DNA of 64,000 nucleotides, taken from Myxococcus xanthus. GTDB taxonomy: Bacteria > Myxococcota > Myxococcia > Myxococcales > Myxococcaceae. Location of the stretch: positions 4,839,001-4,903,000 of the forward strand of contig NZ_CP017174.1 of assembly GCF_006402735.1 (NCBI RefSeq), read 5' to 3'. Both the position numbers and the translations under genes were made by a program. The notes under the pieces are model-generated. The model ran no database searches and was not told where the DNA came from. It saw only the letters and a list, made by a program, of their open reading frames with translations. Positions 47,416 through 55,021 of this stretch are shown piece after piece. The stretch's first letter is position 1; the number at the start of each line of letters is the position of its first letter.

Positions 47416-48725
47416 GACAGCCCCTCCAGGTAGCGGCGCGCCAGCTTGCGGCCATTGTCCGCGGTGAAGCCGGCCAGCGTGAGCGACGTGTCCACGCCGC
47501 TGGTGCTGGCATTGAGCGTGGCCGCGCGCAGCACCAGGTCATAGAGGCCGGGGAACTTCCGGTAGGCGCGCATGCACAGCGCGGCACGGACGGGCAGGCC
47601 CGCCACGTCCACGAACTCCGACTGGCAGCGGTAGTTGGTGACGTCCTGCCGCGTGGCCTCCACCGAGTCCGGGTCCTGTGAGAAGAGCGCGCTGTAGAGC
47701 GCGGAGAAGCGCAGCGCGCCCAGCTTCTGGCTGGTGGCGTGTTGATGCAGGAAGGCCACCACGCCCGTCCGGTGGCGCGAGGACACGAAGATGTCCTCCT
47801 CCGACGAGCACTGGTAGTTCGTCACCGTGTACGGCACCTCGGGGTCATGCGGCGTGTCCCCCCAGCACTTGAGGAACGTGCCCCAGCGCCCCGGCACGCG
47901 GTAGCTGCCCAGCGACTGCTGCGGCACGGGCGCGCTCAGCAGTCTCTCGGTGACGCGCTGCTGATTGTCCAGGAGCTGCGCGCGCACGGTGTCCAGCAGC
48001 GCCTGCGCGCCGGAGTCCTTGGCTTCCAGCGCGCGGGCCAGCAGCTCGCGCGCGTGTTTCACCGGCACCAGGAAGCCCACCTGGTTGCCCATGGTCGCCA
48101 CGTTGACGCCCACCACGCGGCCCTCGCCCGTGAGCGTGGGACCGCCGCTCATGCCCGGGTTGATGGCCCCGCTGAAGTGCAGCCGCTCATAGAGCGCGTC
48201 GTGGATGAAGCCGTTGTACGTCCCCTCCACGATGGTGGTGCCCAGGTCGCGCGGATTGCCCATGGCGAACAGGCGCGCGCCCTGCGGCGGCTCGCGGTCG
48301 TCCAGGTCGAAGAAGCTCTGCACCGGGGTGGCCGTCTGGATGATGGCCAGGTCATGCACCACGTCCACGTCCACCAGGCGCACCGGCACGGGCTCTGCGC
48401 CGCCCTTCAGGACCAGCTCCGCCGTGTAGTCCTCCGGGTGGATGACCACGTCGGAAATCACGTGGTAGTTCGTCACCGCGTGCCCGGCGGCCGACACGAA
48501 GAAGGCCGAGCCGATGGACGAGCGCGTGCCGGAGCGCCGCTCGATGATGCGCACCTGCGCGACCTGTCCCTCGATGCGCTGGAACAGCTCGTGCGTGGCG
48601 GGCGGCAGCGAGCTCAATTGCACGGCGGGCGCGGCTTCGCGGGTGCCAGGTGCGGGAGGCGGGCTCGGCTCCGCCGGAGCCACCGGCGACTGCGTGAGCA
48701 CCGCTGCGAGGATGAAAGCGAACAT
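47403..48725 (-). CDS. Secreted trypsin-like serine protease
   Basis: A 440-residue protein with a short N-terminal hydrophobic segment (MFAFILAAVLTQSPVAPA) acting as a likely signal peptide, then a chymotrypsin-fold domain with catalytic His88 (TNYHVI), Asp125 (HDLAII) and Ser193 (NPGMSGGP). This arrangement is typical of HtrA/DegP-type proteases, but I see no PDZ domain. The C-terminal 200 residues, with several cysteines (FLKCWGD, TNYQCSSEE, TNYRCQSEF, ALCMRAY), are unassigned. It probably acts in the periplasm or outside the cell. It is transcribed ahead of the FHA membrane protein with overlapping reading frames, so the pair may form a transmembrane proteolysis/signalling unit. Confidence 0.85.
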   Translation of the reverse strand: MFAFILAAVLTQSPVAPAEPSPPPAPGTREAAPAVQLSSLPPATHELFQRIEGQVAQVRIIERRSGTRSSIGSAFFVSAAGHAVTNYHVISDVVIHPEDYTAELVLKGGAEPVPVRLVDVDVVHDLAIIQTATPVQSFFDLDDREPPQGARLFAMGNPRDLGTTIVEGTYNGFIHDALYERLHFSGAINPGMSGGPTLTGEGRVVGVNVATMGNQVGFLVPVKHARELLARALEAKDSGAQALLDTVRAQLLDNQQRVTERLLSAPVPQQSLGSYRVPGRWGTFLKCWGDTPHDPEVPYTVTNYQCSSEEDIFVSSRHRTGVVAFLHQHATSQKLGALRFSALYSALFSQDPDSVEATRQDVTNYRCQSEFVDVAGLPVRAALCMRAYRKFPGLYDLVLRAATLNASTSGVDTSLTLAGFTADNGRKLARRYLEGLSWTK

Positions 48726-48898
48726 GGATGCGGCGCACCCTACCCCACCGCGCCCTCCGACGGACGTCCAGCCTCATGTCCCGCGCCAGGCAGGCGGCCG
48801 GGCGGTCCGTCCACCCACCGACGTGGGCCCGCGCCGCCGGTCCATGGTCGCACCGCGCGCGGGGTCCCCATCTTCGCCCTTCGGGTGGGGGAGCCGGC

Positions 48899-50299
48899 AT
48901 GCGTCACAGCCAGTGGTGCGGCCGGCGCGGACCCGCGGCGCGATGGCGGAAGGTGGCGCTGCTGTCATTCCTGCTGCCCTCGCTCGCCCAGGCGGCGGAG
49001 CTACCCGCGGATGCGCCACGCGCCGGGGACGAGGAGGACGCCGCCCCACCTCCCCGGCCCCGCCAGTTCTGGTGGGCCCTGGGTGAAGTGACGGCCATCA
49101 ACCTCACGGTGTGGGGCTTCAACCGATACATCATGAACAAGGACTTTGCCCGGGTCGGCCTGGACGCATGGCGAACGAACCTCGAAACGGGGTTCGTCTG
49201 GGACAAGGACGATTTCAGTACCAATCAGTTCGCGCACCCCTACCACGGCAGCACGTACTTCAACGCCGCCCGGGACCACGGCTTCAACTACTGGGGCGCC
49301 ATGGGCTTCACCCTGGTGGGCAGCCTCCAGTGGGAGTTGTTCGGCGAGAACCATCTGCCCTCCTTCAACGACCTCATCAACACCACGATGGGTGGGTGGG
49401 CCCATGGTGAGGTCATCTACCGGCTGTCCTCCATGCTGCTGGACCAGCGCGCCACGGGAACCCGGCGCGTCGCCCGTGAGGTGAGCGCGGGGTTGCTCAA
49501 TCCCGTCCGAGGCGTCAACCGCGTGGTGCGCGGGGATGCCTGGCGCAGCGCCCCCACCCCGGAGGACTGGCAGCCGCCCGTGTTCGCCGTGCTGACACGC
49601 ACCGGCTACCTGAACATCGACGCGGGCACGACGCTGAACCAGTTCTTCGCGGAGCTGGACCTGCGCTACGGCGATGCCCTGCGCTTCCCGGTGGACGCGC
49701 CCTTCGACGCCTTCAACATGGGCGTGCAGTTCACCACCGGCGAAAACCGGCTCATCAGCCGCGCCGAGGTGAAGGGCGCGCTGGCGATGCTCCCGCTGGA
49801 GACGGGTGGGAACGAGCGCGTGCTGCTCGGCGCCTTCCAGCACTTCGACTATAACGACACGCAGGCCTACGAGCTGGGCGGACAGTCGATCGGCGCGGGG
49901 CTCGTGTACCGCTACCTGACGCAAGAGGGCCGCGAGCTGCGTCTGGCGCTTCATCTGCGAGGCGTGGTGCTCGCGGGCATCACCTCCGAGTACGCCGACA
50001 AGGTGGGCCGCGACTACGACTACGGCCCGGGCCTGGGCTTCCACTTCGAGGCGTCCTACGGGCGCTGGCCGTGGGAGTACCTCAAGCTGCACGCGGGCAC
50101 CACGTGGCTGCACACGCTCAACGGCGCGGACGGCAACCACCTGGTGCATGAGGGCACCTTGCTGCTGGACGTGCCGTTGTTCGCCAACCTGGGCCTGGGC
50201 GCCAGCTTCACCTTCTTCGAGCGAAACAGCTTCTTCCGCGACTTCGATACCGTCTCACGCGGAATCCCTCAGGCCCGGGTGTTCCTCTCCGTGCACTGA
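48899..50299 (+). CDS. DUF3943-family secreted or outer-membrane protein
   Basis: A 466-residue protein. The frame is open from 48728, but ATG 48899 is preceded by GGGGGAG at good spacing and is followed within 40 residues by a Sec signal-like segment (VALLSFLLPSLAQA). The region NRYIMNKDF...NQFAHPYHGSTYFNAARDHGFNYW matches my memory of DUF3943, a family of unknown function in outer-membrane-bearing bacteria. The C-terminal half alternates polar and hydrophobic residues and ends with RVFLSVH, consistent with an outer-membrane beta-barrel. It is divergent from the trypsin-like protease gene (173-bp gap). No enzymatic motif is visible. Confidence 0.75.
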   Translation: MRHSQWCGRRGPAARWRKVALLSFLLPSLAQAAELPADAPRAGDEEDAAPPPRPRQFWWALGEVTAINLTVWGFNRYIMNKDFARVGLDAWRTNLETGFVWDKDDFSTNQFAHPYHGSTYFNAARDHGFNYWGAMGFTLVGSLQWELFGENHLPSFNDLINTTMGGWAHGEVIYRLSSMLLDQRATGTRRVAREVSAGLLNPVRGVNRVVRGDAWRSAPTPEDWQPPVFAVLTRTGYLNIDAGTTLNQFFAELDLRYGDALRFPVDAPFDAFNMGVQFTTGENRLISRAEVKGALAMLPLETGGNERVLLGAFQHFDYNDTQAYELGGQSIGAGLVYRYLTQEGRELRLALHLRGVVLAGITSEYADKVGRDYDYGPGLGFHFEASYGRWPWEYLKLHAGTTWLHTLNGADGNHLVHEGTLLLDVPLFANLGLGASFTFFERNSFFRDFDTVSRGIPQARVFLSVH

Positions 50300-50376
50300 C
50301 CGTCCACACGGGGCGCAGGTGACTTGGCGGCCTGTGAGGCAGCCGGTAGCGTCGCCCGTGCCCAGGAGTCGCTCAC

Positions 50377-50790
50377 GTGAATCCCCCGATGCCGTCGCTC
50401 CCCTCCTCCGCCACCGAGACCCGGATGGTGGACATGGTGTTCCCCGACCAGGCCACGCACTACGGCGTCCTCTTCGGCGGGCAGGCGCTGCGGATGATGG
50501 ACATGTCCGCGTTCATCACCGCCAGCCGGTACACGCGGCCCAACGTCGTCACCGCCTCCAGTGAGCGCGTGGACTTCCACATCCCCGTGCGCCAGGGCCA
50601 ACTGGTGGAGCTGGTGGGACGCGTGGTGTCCACGGGAAGGACGTCGCTCACCGTGGAGGTGGAGATGTTCGCCGAGGAGCTGCTCACGGGCGCCCGTGCG
50701 CTGTGCACGCGCGGCCGGTTCATCATGGTGGCGCTGGATGAACATCACAAATCCACGCCGGTGCCACCGCTCGCGCCAGAGCCCACGTAG
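50377..50790 (+). CDS. Acyl-CoA thioesterase, hotdog fold
   Basis: A 137-residue protein of the YciA/BFIT-type hotdog thioesterases. It has MVFPDQATHYGVLFGGQALRMMD, with the family Asp-x-x-Asn/His-x-x-Gly-x-x-Phe-Gly-Gly pattern, then an RVDFHIPVRQGQLVEL strand typical of this fold. It hydrolyses acyl-CoA thioesters in the cytoplasm. GTG 50377 has AGGAG eight bases ahead; ATG 50389 is an alternative. It stands alone between the DUF3943 gene and a convergent membrane-protein gene. The acyl substrate cannot be read from the sequence. Confidence 0.85.
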   Translation: MNPPMPSLPSSATETRMVDMVFPDQATHYGVLFGGQALRMMDMSAFITASRYTRPNVVTASSERVDFHIPVRQGQLVELVGRVVSTGRTSLTVEVEMFAEELLTGARALCTRGRFIMVALDEHHKSTPVPPLAPEPT

Positions 50791-50824
50791 GGGTCGCTTC
50801 GGTCGCGCACGGCTACGACGTGGG
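50782..50824. terminator. Inverted repeat at convergent gene ends
   Basis: CCCACGT (50782-50788) pairs with ACGTGGG (50818-50824) around a loop that itself contains GTAG/CTAC. It spans the stop codons of the thioesterase gene and the convergent membrane-protein gene, 22 bp apart. It may stop both transcripts. The evidence is structural only. Confidence 0.3.
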
Positions 50825-51490
50825 GTTGCCCGCCGCGTGACGCAGCCGCCGCCGTCGCCACGCCGTGTACGAGACGACCAGCGCTCCAGCCAGGGTTCCC
50901 GCCAGCGCGCCCAGCACCCGGCGTGGGACGGGGCCACCCACGCTCGGCGGCTCGTGGCGGAAGGTCTCCAGAGAGGCACGCACTTGCGGCTCCAACGCCT
51001 GCCACCGCACCGCGGGCGCGCTGACCATCACCACGGCATGCTCGCCCTCCGAGGCCAGGCCCGCGACGAGCACCGTGCGAACCTGCCCCGCCTCGCGCAG
51101 CGTCCCCAGCACCTCCACACGCGGTGTCACCCCGCCCAGGCGCTCCACACGCTCGGCGGCAAGCGGGAGTCCCAGTTCGCGCTGGTAGTGCTGCATCACC
51201 GCGGACGCGAACTCTTCCCGGTCGGAGGGGCTCGCGCTGAAGCCACGCCCCACCACGGACACGAGCAGCGTGGCTGCGTCCGGGCCCTCACCGTCGGTGA
51301 GGGCCGCCGACAAGGCGCGCGGCGCGTCCGGGTCCAGCGCCACCGCACCCACGCGCGAGCCGGCGTACTGCTCCCACCGCACCATGTGGAAGCCTTCCGG
51401 AGGGCGAAACGAATAGCCATCCCGGCGCAGCTCCGTTCCGAGCGCGCCCGGCAGCGTCAGCAGTCCGACGGCCAGGAAGGTGGCGTGCAC
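50813..51490 (-). CDS. Membrane-anchored protein of unknown function
   Basis: About 225 residues. GTG 51490 is chosen because it opens a signal-peptide-like stretch (VHATFLAVGLLTLPGALG); the frame extends to 51688 without a better start. The middle part (GYSFRPPEGFHMVRW...) has a pattern common in secreted proteins of unknown function. Near the C-terminus, VLGALAGTLAGALVVSYTAWRRRR is a clear transmembrane segment followed by positive residues, so the protein should be anchored with its bulk outside the cytoplasm. I do not recognise the family. Confidence 0.6.
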   Translation of the reverse strand: MHATFLAVGLLTLPGALGTELRRDGYSFRPPEGFHMVRWEQYAGSRVGAVALDPDAPRALSAALTDGEGPDAATLLVSVVGRGFSASPSDREEFASAVMQHYQRELGLPLAAERVERLGGVTPRVEVLGTLREAGQVRTVLVAGLASEGEHAVVMVSAPAVRWQALEPQVRASLETFRHEPPSVGGPVPRRVLGALAGTLAGALVVSYTAWRRRRLRHAAGNPTS

Positions 51491-51915
51491 CGGGGCATCA
51501 TAGTCGCCCACCCACGCCCGCGCCCGCCCGGCAGCCGGGTGGCCTCGCGACCTCAACGCACGGCGTGTGGCGCTGCGGAGCTGGGCTGACGATGGAGGCT
51601 GGCCCGGAGTGCCGAATCGGCCTGTCCTACAGCACTCGCTGTGCGCACCGGCGAACCAGACAGGGCCGGCAGCACCGCGGGAGGTCAAGGCGGCTGGACG
51701 GGCGACTACAGGGGCGATAGCTCGTACGACACGGAGGCTTTGGCCAGCCCAGAGAACCCGTGGGAGCGTGTGGTGGACTCGGTGCGTCGACCGGCGGCGC
51801 CGCCGGTGCCGCGATCAACGCCGGGGGCACGCGGTGAACGTGCCGGATGGCCGTTACGACACCGGCGGGGGCCGCATTCGCGGCCCCGTCACGCCTTGAA
51901 GTGCTGGCACCGCAG
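51491..51915. other. Non-coding gap
   Basis: No credible gene. Several short frames cross it (for example 51567-51899 plus and 51627-51830 minus), but their residue composition is that of GC-rich shadow frames and none has a ribosome site. The only clear structure is the hairpin at 51868-51887. Confidence 0.5.
51868..51887 (-). terminator. Hairpin downstream of the Cys-rich lipoprotein gene
   Basis: GGGGCCGC-attc-GCGGCCCC is a perfect 8-bp stem with a 4-nt loop, 29 bp beyond the stop codon of the minus-strand lipoprotein gene. No T-run follows, so it would be a GC-hairpin terminator of moderate credibility. Confidence 0.45.
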
Positions 51916-52413
51916 CTACTGGCAGGTCACCGGGTCCTTGCAGGAGTACGTCAGCTGAAAGAGCGCGTGGTGGTCGCCATACGGCGTCTGCTCGCAGCGC
52001 AACTCCTGCTCCACGGCGTTGCAGTATCCCGCGGGGCACGCGGCCGAGGCCGCCGCATAGGCCTGCTCCCGAGCGGTCTCCATGGCACCGTGGCAGCGGA
52101 GCGGATGGTTGGCACCTCGCGTCACGACGTACCGCTCACCGCCGCAAATACAAGGCGCGGCACAATAGGTGTAGCCCTGGCCACAAAACACCCAACCTCC
52201 GTTGCTGTCCCCCGAGAGACACAGGCCGTTGGTGGCACCACAGGACACCGGGGCGGCTCCCGGGCATTGACGGGTCACCGTGCAGGTCAGGTCCTGCTCC
52301 GTCTCTCCGAGCCGGATTTCATCCTCACCCGGTTCCCCCACATTGCACGCGGCCAGAGCCACGACAGCCAACACGACACCGCAGCGCCGGAGTCCTTCGA
52401 AGTGGATTTGCAT
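51916..52413 (-). CDS. Cysteine-rich lipoprotein
   Basis: A 165-residue protein with a lipoprotein signal peptide ending in a lipobox (VALAAC, Cys23), so it is exported, lipidated and membrane-anchored. The mature part holds about a dozen cysteines in patterns such as CTVTRQCPG, CGATNGLC, FCGQGYTYCAAPCICGG and CPAGYC, suggesting several disulfides and a compact extracellular fold. The family is not recognised. Small Cys-rich lipoproteins of this kind are frequent in myxobacterial genomes. It is transcribed away from the GNAT gene across a 137-bp gap. Confidence 0.75.
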   Translation of the reverse strand: MQIHFEGLRRCGVVLAVVALAACNVGEPGEDEIRLGETEQDLTCTVTRQCPGAAPVSCGATNGLCLSGDSNGGWVFCGQGYTYCAAPCICGGERYVVTRGANHPLRCHGAMETAREQAYAAASAACPAGYCNAVEQELRCEQTPYGDHHALFQLTYSCKDPVTCQ

Positions 52414-52550
52414 CGCCGGGACGCTAGTGGCGGCCGCGCCAAGGCATCCATCGTGGGAACCCGCATCGCGCTAGTGCATCGGAATGACGACGCGATACTT
52501 TTTCCGCCGTGAGCAACTCTCCCGGTTAGCCACGACGCACCTTGCCAGCC

Positions 52551-53075
52551 ATGCTCCAGGCATTTCAGCGCATCACCACGGAACGCCTGCTGCTTCGCGC
52601 CGTGCGCGACAGCGATTTGGACGCCGTGTTCGCCTTGCATGCGGATCCAGAGACGAACGGGTTCAGCGTCTCCGGTCCCATGCGCTCACGAGAGGAGGCG
52701 CATCGGCAACTGACACTGTGGCTGGACGACTGGTCCCGACACGGCGTGGGCTACTGGGTGGTGGAGCGGCGCGAAGCCCCTGGTGACGTCGTGGGCTTCG
52801 GTGGCGTGCGCCACAAGGTGCTCGAAGGGCGCCCGGTGCTGAACCTCGCCTATCGCTTCACACCCCGGACCTGGGGCACCGGGTATGCGACGGAGATGGC
52901 CCGCACGGCCCTGGCGCTGGCCCAGCGTCACCTGCCCGATGTGCCCGTGGTCGCCATCATCCACCCGGACAATGAGGCCTCCCTCCGCGTCGCGGAGCGC
53001 AGCGGAATGCGCTTCGAGCGCGTCATCGACTACGCCGGCACGCCCAGCCGGCTCTACGTGCCCGCACCGCCGTAA
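52551..53075 (+). CDS. GNAT N-acetyltransferase, RimJ/RimL type
   Basis: A 174-residue acetyltransferase. The start ITTERLLLRAV and the central YRFTPRTWGTGYATEMARTAL are the family pattern, the latter containing the acetyl-CoA pyrophosphate loop, followed by HPDNEASLRVAERSGMRF. Members acetylate the N-terminus of ribosomal proteins or small amines; the substrate cannot be predicted here. ATG 52551 is preferred over the in-frame TTG three codons earlier. It is the gene next to the ArsR-SRPBCC pair but ends before that promoter, so it is probably independent. Confidence 0.85.
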   Translation: MLQAFQRITTERLLLRAVRDSDLDAVFALHADPETNGFSVSGPMRSREEAHRQLTLWLDDWSRHGVGYWVVERREAPGDVVGFGGVRHKVLEGRPVLNLAYRFTPRTWGTGYATEMARTALALAQRHLPDVPVVAIIHPDNEASLRVAERSGMRFERVIDYAGTPSRLYVPAPP

Positions 53076-53127
53076 CGCCCTGCCCCCGTCCGCACCGGGA
53101 GCGGGTGGCCAGCCCCATTGGCCTCCG

Positions 53128-53179
53128 CCAATACTTAAGCATCGGCTTGACAATCAAATCCCGCGTCCCAATACTTAAG
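53128..53179. promoter_or_regulatory. Twin operator repeats of the ArsR-type regulator
   Basis: CCAATACTTAAG occurs at 53128-53139 and 53168-53179, 40 bp apart. Each contains a CTTAAG palindrome; the second extends to ACTTAAGT. The second copy overlaps the -10 element of the arsR promoter and the first lies just upstream of the -35. Such placement is typical of autorepression. The link to this regulator is inferred from position. Confidence 0.7.
53147..53175 (+). promoter_or_regulatory. Sigma-70-like promoter of the arsR-SRPBCC operon
   Basis: TTGACA (53147-53152), a 17-bp spacer, then AATACT (53170-53175) form a near-consensus housekeeping promoter. The expected start of transcription, about seven bases beyond, coincides with the GTG start codon at 53183, suggesting a leaderless or nearly leaderless mRNA. 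Confidence 0.7.
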
Positions 53180-53182
53180 TCC

Positions 53183-53530
53183 GTGCCTAACCAATCAGCC
53201 ATCGACCGGGTCTTCCACGCCCTGGGGGACCCCACGCGACGAGCGATGGTCGAAACCCTGGGCAATGGACCCGCCTCGGTGAGTGCGCTCGCCAAGCCGC
53301 TTGGTATCTCGCTCGCGGCCGTCGTCCAGCACCTTCAGGTGCTCGAGGAGAGCGGCCTCGTGACGACCGAGAAGGTTGGCCGCGTGCGCTCGTGCCGGCT
53401 GGAGCCCAAGGGCTTCCGGGTGGCCGAGCAGTGGATTGCCGATCGAAAGAGCCTCATCGAGCGGAAGTTCGATCGGCTCGAAGCCCTGCTGTCCGAAGAA
53501 CCCACCCCACCCGCTGGAGACAAACCGTGA
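53183..53530 (+). CDS. ArsR-family transcriptional regulator
   Basis: A 115-residue winged-helix repressor: MPNQSAIDRVFHALGDPTRRAMVE, then the recognition helix region SALAKPLGISLAAVVQHLQVLEESGLV and wing TTEKVGRVRSCRLEP. GTG 53183 is chosen over the longer frame from 53105 because the homologous part begins there and the promoter would otherwise lie inside the gene. There is no ribosome site, consistent with leaderless translation. No metal-binding cysteines are seen, so it belongs to the group that pairs with SRPBCC proteins. Its stop overlaps the next start (GTGA). It probably represses its own operon through the CCAATACTTAAG repeats. Confidence 0.88.
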   Translation: MPNQSAIDRVFHALGDPTRRAMVETLGNGPASVSALAKPLGISLAAVVQHLQVLEESGLVTTEKVGRVRSCRLEPKGFRVAEQWIADRKSLIERKFDRLEALLSEEPTPPAGDKP

Positions 53531-53979
53531 CCGTCGTTCACAGCACCTTCACCATCGACCGCACCTTCAACGCCCCCGTTCCCCGCGTGTTCAACGCGTT
53601 TGAGAACCCTGAAATCCGCCGCCGCTGGTTCGTCGAGGGCGAGGGCTGGAAGGTTGGCCGCTACGAGCTCAACTTCCAGGCGGGAGGCCGCGAGGGCGGT
53701 GTCTTCCGGTTCCAGGGCGGCCCGGAGATTGGCAACGACACGCTCTACACGGACATCATCCCCAACGAGCGCATCGTCTTCGCCTACACGATGACCGTCG
53801 CTGGCAAGCGCATCTCCTCGTCGCTGGTGACGGTGCAGTTCACCGCCGAGGGCGACAAGACGCTCATGTCCTATACCGAGCAGGGCGCGTACTTCGAGGG
53901 CGGACAGGACGCGAGCCGCGGCCGCGAAGCCGGCACGAAGGAGCTGCTGGAGAAGCTGGCGCGAGAGTTCACGCGCTGA
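53527..53979 (+). CDS. SRPBCC (AHSA1-like) domain protein
   Basis: A 150-residue protein of the START/Bet v1-like SRPBCC superfamily, with the family start FTIDRTFNAPVPRVFNAFENPEIRRRWF and later SYTEQGAYFEGG. These proteins have a hydrophobic cavity and often bind small lipophilic ligands. GTG 53527 overlaps the arsR stop codon by the GTGA motif, so translation is coupled. ArsR-SRPBCC operons are widespread; the SRPBCC partner may modulate a stress response or bind the inducer. The ligand is unknown. Confidence 0.88.
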   Translation: MTVVHSTFTIDRTFNAPVPRVFNAFENPEIRRRWFVEGEGWKVGRYELNFQAGGREGGVFRFQGGPEIGNDTLYTDIIPNERIVFAYTMTVAGKRISSSLVTVQFTAEGDKTLMSYTEQGAYFEGGQDASRGREAGTKELLEKLAREFTR

Positions 53980-53994
53980 GCAGGCACGTTGGAC

Positions 53995-54597
53995 TCATTC
54001 AATTGCGGCGATCCGGTACTCGCCATCTTCTAGCACCAGCCGGACGGCGCGCTCGTCACCCAGCGGGAACACGGCCTCGCCCGCGCCGACGCGGACATGC
54101 GTATTGAGTGCGAGCCGGGCACGCCGGAGACGTTCCCTCGCAAGGGGTTCGCGCTCGAAATCCTCGCGAAGGCGCTCCGGGGTGTAACGCGCGCGCAGGG
54201 GCCCGGCGAGTTGGCTCCAGGCGGACTTCCAATCACGAGCCTCCACCCTCTCGATGAATTGGCGAAGGGCGGCCCGAGGAACATCCGCGGGCCGGGCCTC
54301 GACGATACGCCACCCCTGGGGGGACTGAGCGACCGTCAGGGAGGGTGCTCGCGCCTCGAGGTTCGGCGCGCCGGCTCGGACGTCCGCAGCCCTGGCGCTG
54401 CGAGCCCCCGCATCCGAATAGCGCTCCAGGAACGCCGCCTCCTCCTCGGGCCCACCCACCGTCAGCGCGTACGCGTCCCCGACACGCCCTTCCTCGAGGG
54501 CGCGGGCATATGCCTCCGCGACGGAGGCGGGCTCTCGCGGCGTGGTCGCACAGGCGGTCAGCAGGAGACAGAAGACCCAGGAACGGTTCATGCGCAT
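53995..54597 (-). CDS. Lipoprotein of unknown function
   Basis: About 200 residues. ATG 54597 (or 54591) opens a short signal peptide with lipobox LLLTAC. The mature part contains two short repeats of a helical unit (SVAEAYARALEEGRVGDAYALT and RQFIERVEARDWKSAWSQL) that resemble domains measuring residue loss in exported proteins, but I do not recognise the family. The frame runs to 54663 upstream without a plausible start. It is 62 bp downstream of the emfourin-like gene and may be cotranscribed with the protease operon. Confidence 0.65.
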   Translation of the reverse strand: MRMNRSWVFCLLLTACATTPREPASVAEAYARALEEGRVGDAYALTVGGPEEEAAFLERYSDAGARSARAADVRAGAPNLEARAPSLTVAQSPQGWRIVEARPADVPRAALRQFIERVEARDWKSAWSQLAGPLRARYTPERLREDFEREPLARERLRRARLALNTHVRVGAGEAVFPLGDERAVRLVLEDGEYRIAAIE

Positions 54598-54659
54598 CGC
54601 GGGGAGAATACCTGCCCGGGCATTCCGGCCAATCGCTGTCTTCGACCAGGCACGGAGTC

Positions 54660-55001
54660 TCACCTGGGCGTGCCTGGCCGGGCGCCGCGGCGCTGCGCCC
54701 TCTCCGCCTTCGTCACCTGCTCCAGCAACTCATGGAGCCGTGGCTCCTCCACGGGCTCGAGGAACTGGACGGTATGCCGCCGCCCCCCCTCCTCCACGGT
54801 CAGGGTGAAACGGCGGGCGTCCGCGGAGCCTGGAGGAATGGTGCCTACAACGGGAGGCAGTTCGAAGAAGCGGGCAGCCTGGACGCTTTGCCGCAGCGCC
54901 TCCGCTTGCTCTGGGGGCAGGCTTGCCAGGTCCACTCCCCTGGGCCGGGCCAACCCAGGGAAGTAGGCGGGCCCACCTTCGCGCTTGATCTCGATGCGCA
55001 T
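54660..55001 (-). CDS. Emfourin-like M4 protease inhibitor
   Basis: A 113-residue protein, MRIEIKREGGPAYFPGLARP..., with DLASLPPEQAEALRQSVQAARFFELP and FTLTVEEGGRRHTVQF. This fits emfourin, the small protein inhibitor of protealysin-type M4 proteases, whose gene normally lies beside the protease gene. Start 55001 is preferred; the frame runs to 55367 only as a shadow of the protease gene. It lies 20 bp after the M4 protease stop codon in the same orientation, the known protealysin-emfourin arrangement. It lacks a signal peptide and so would act in the cytoplasm, protecting the cell or controlling the enzyme. Confidence 0.8.
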   Translation of the reverse strand: MRIEIKREGGPAYFPGLARPRGVDLASLPPEQAEALRQSVQAARFFELPPVVGTIPPGSADARRFTLTVEEGGRRHTVQFLEPVEEPRLHELLEQVTKAERAQRRGARPGTPR

Positions 55002-55021
55002 GGCGGCCACCGAAGAACCCC

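Noticed and set aside
51567..51958. Small ORFs in the 51.5-51.9 kb gap
   Set aside because: No ribosome site, shadow-type composition, no recognisable fold.
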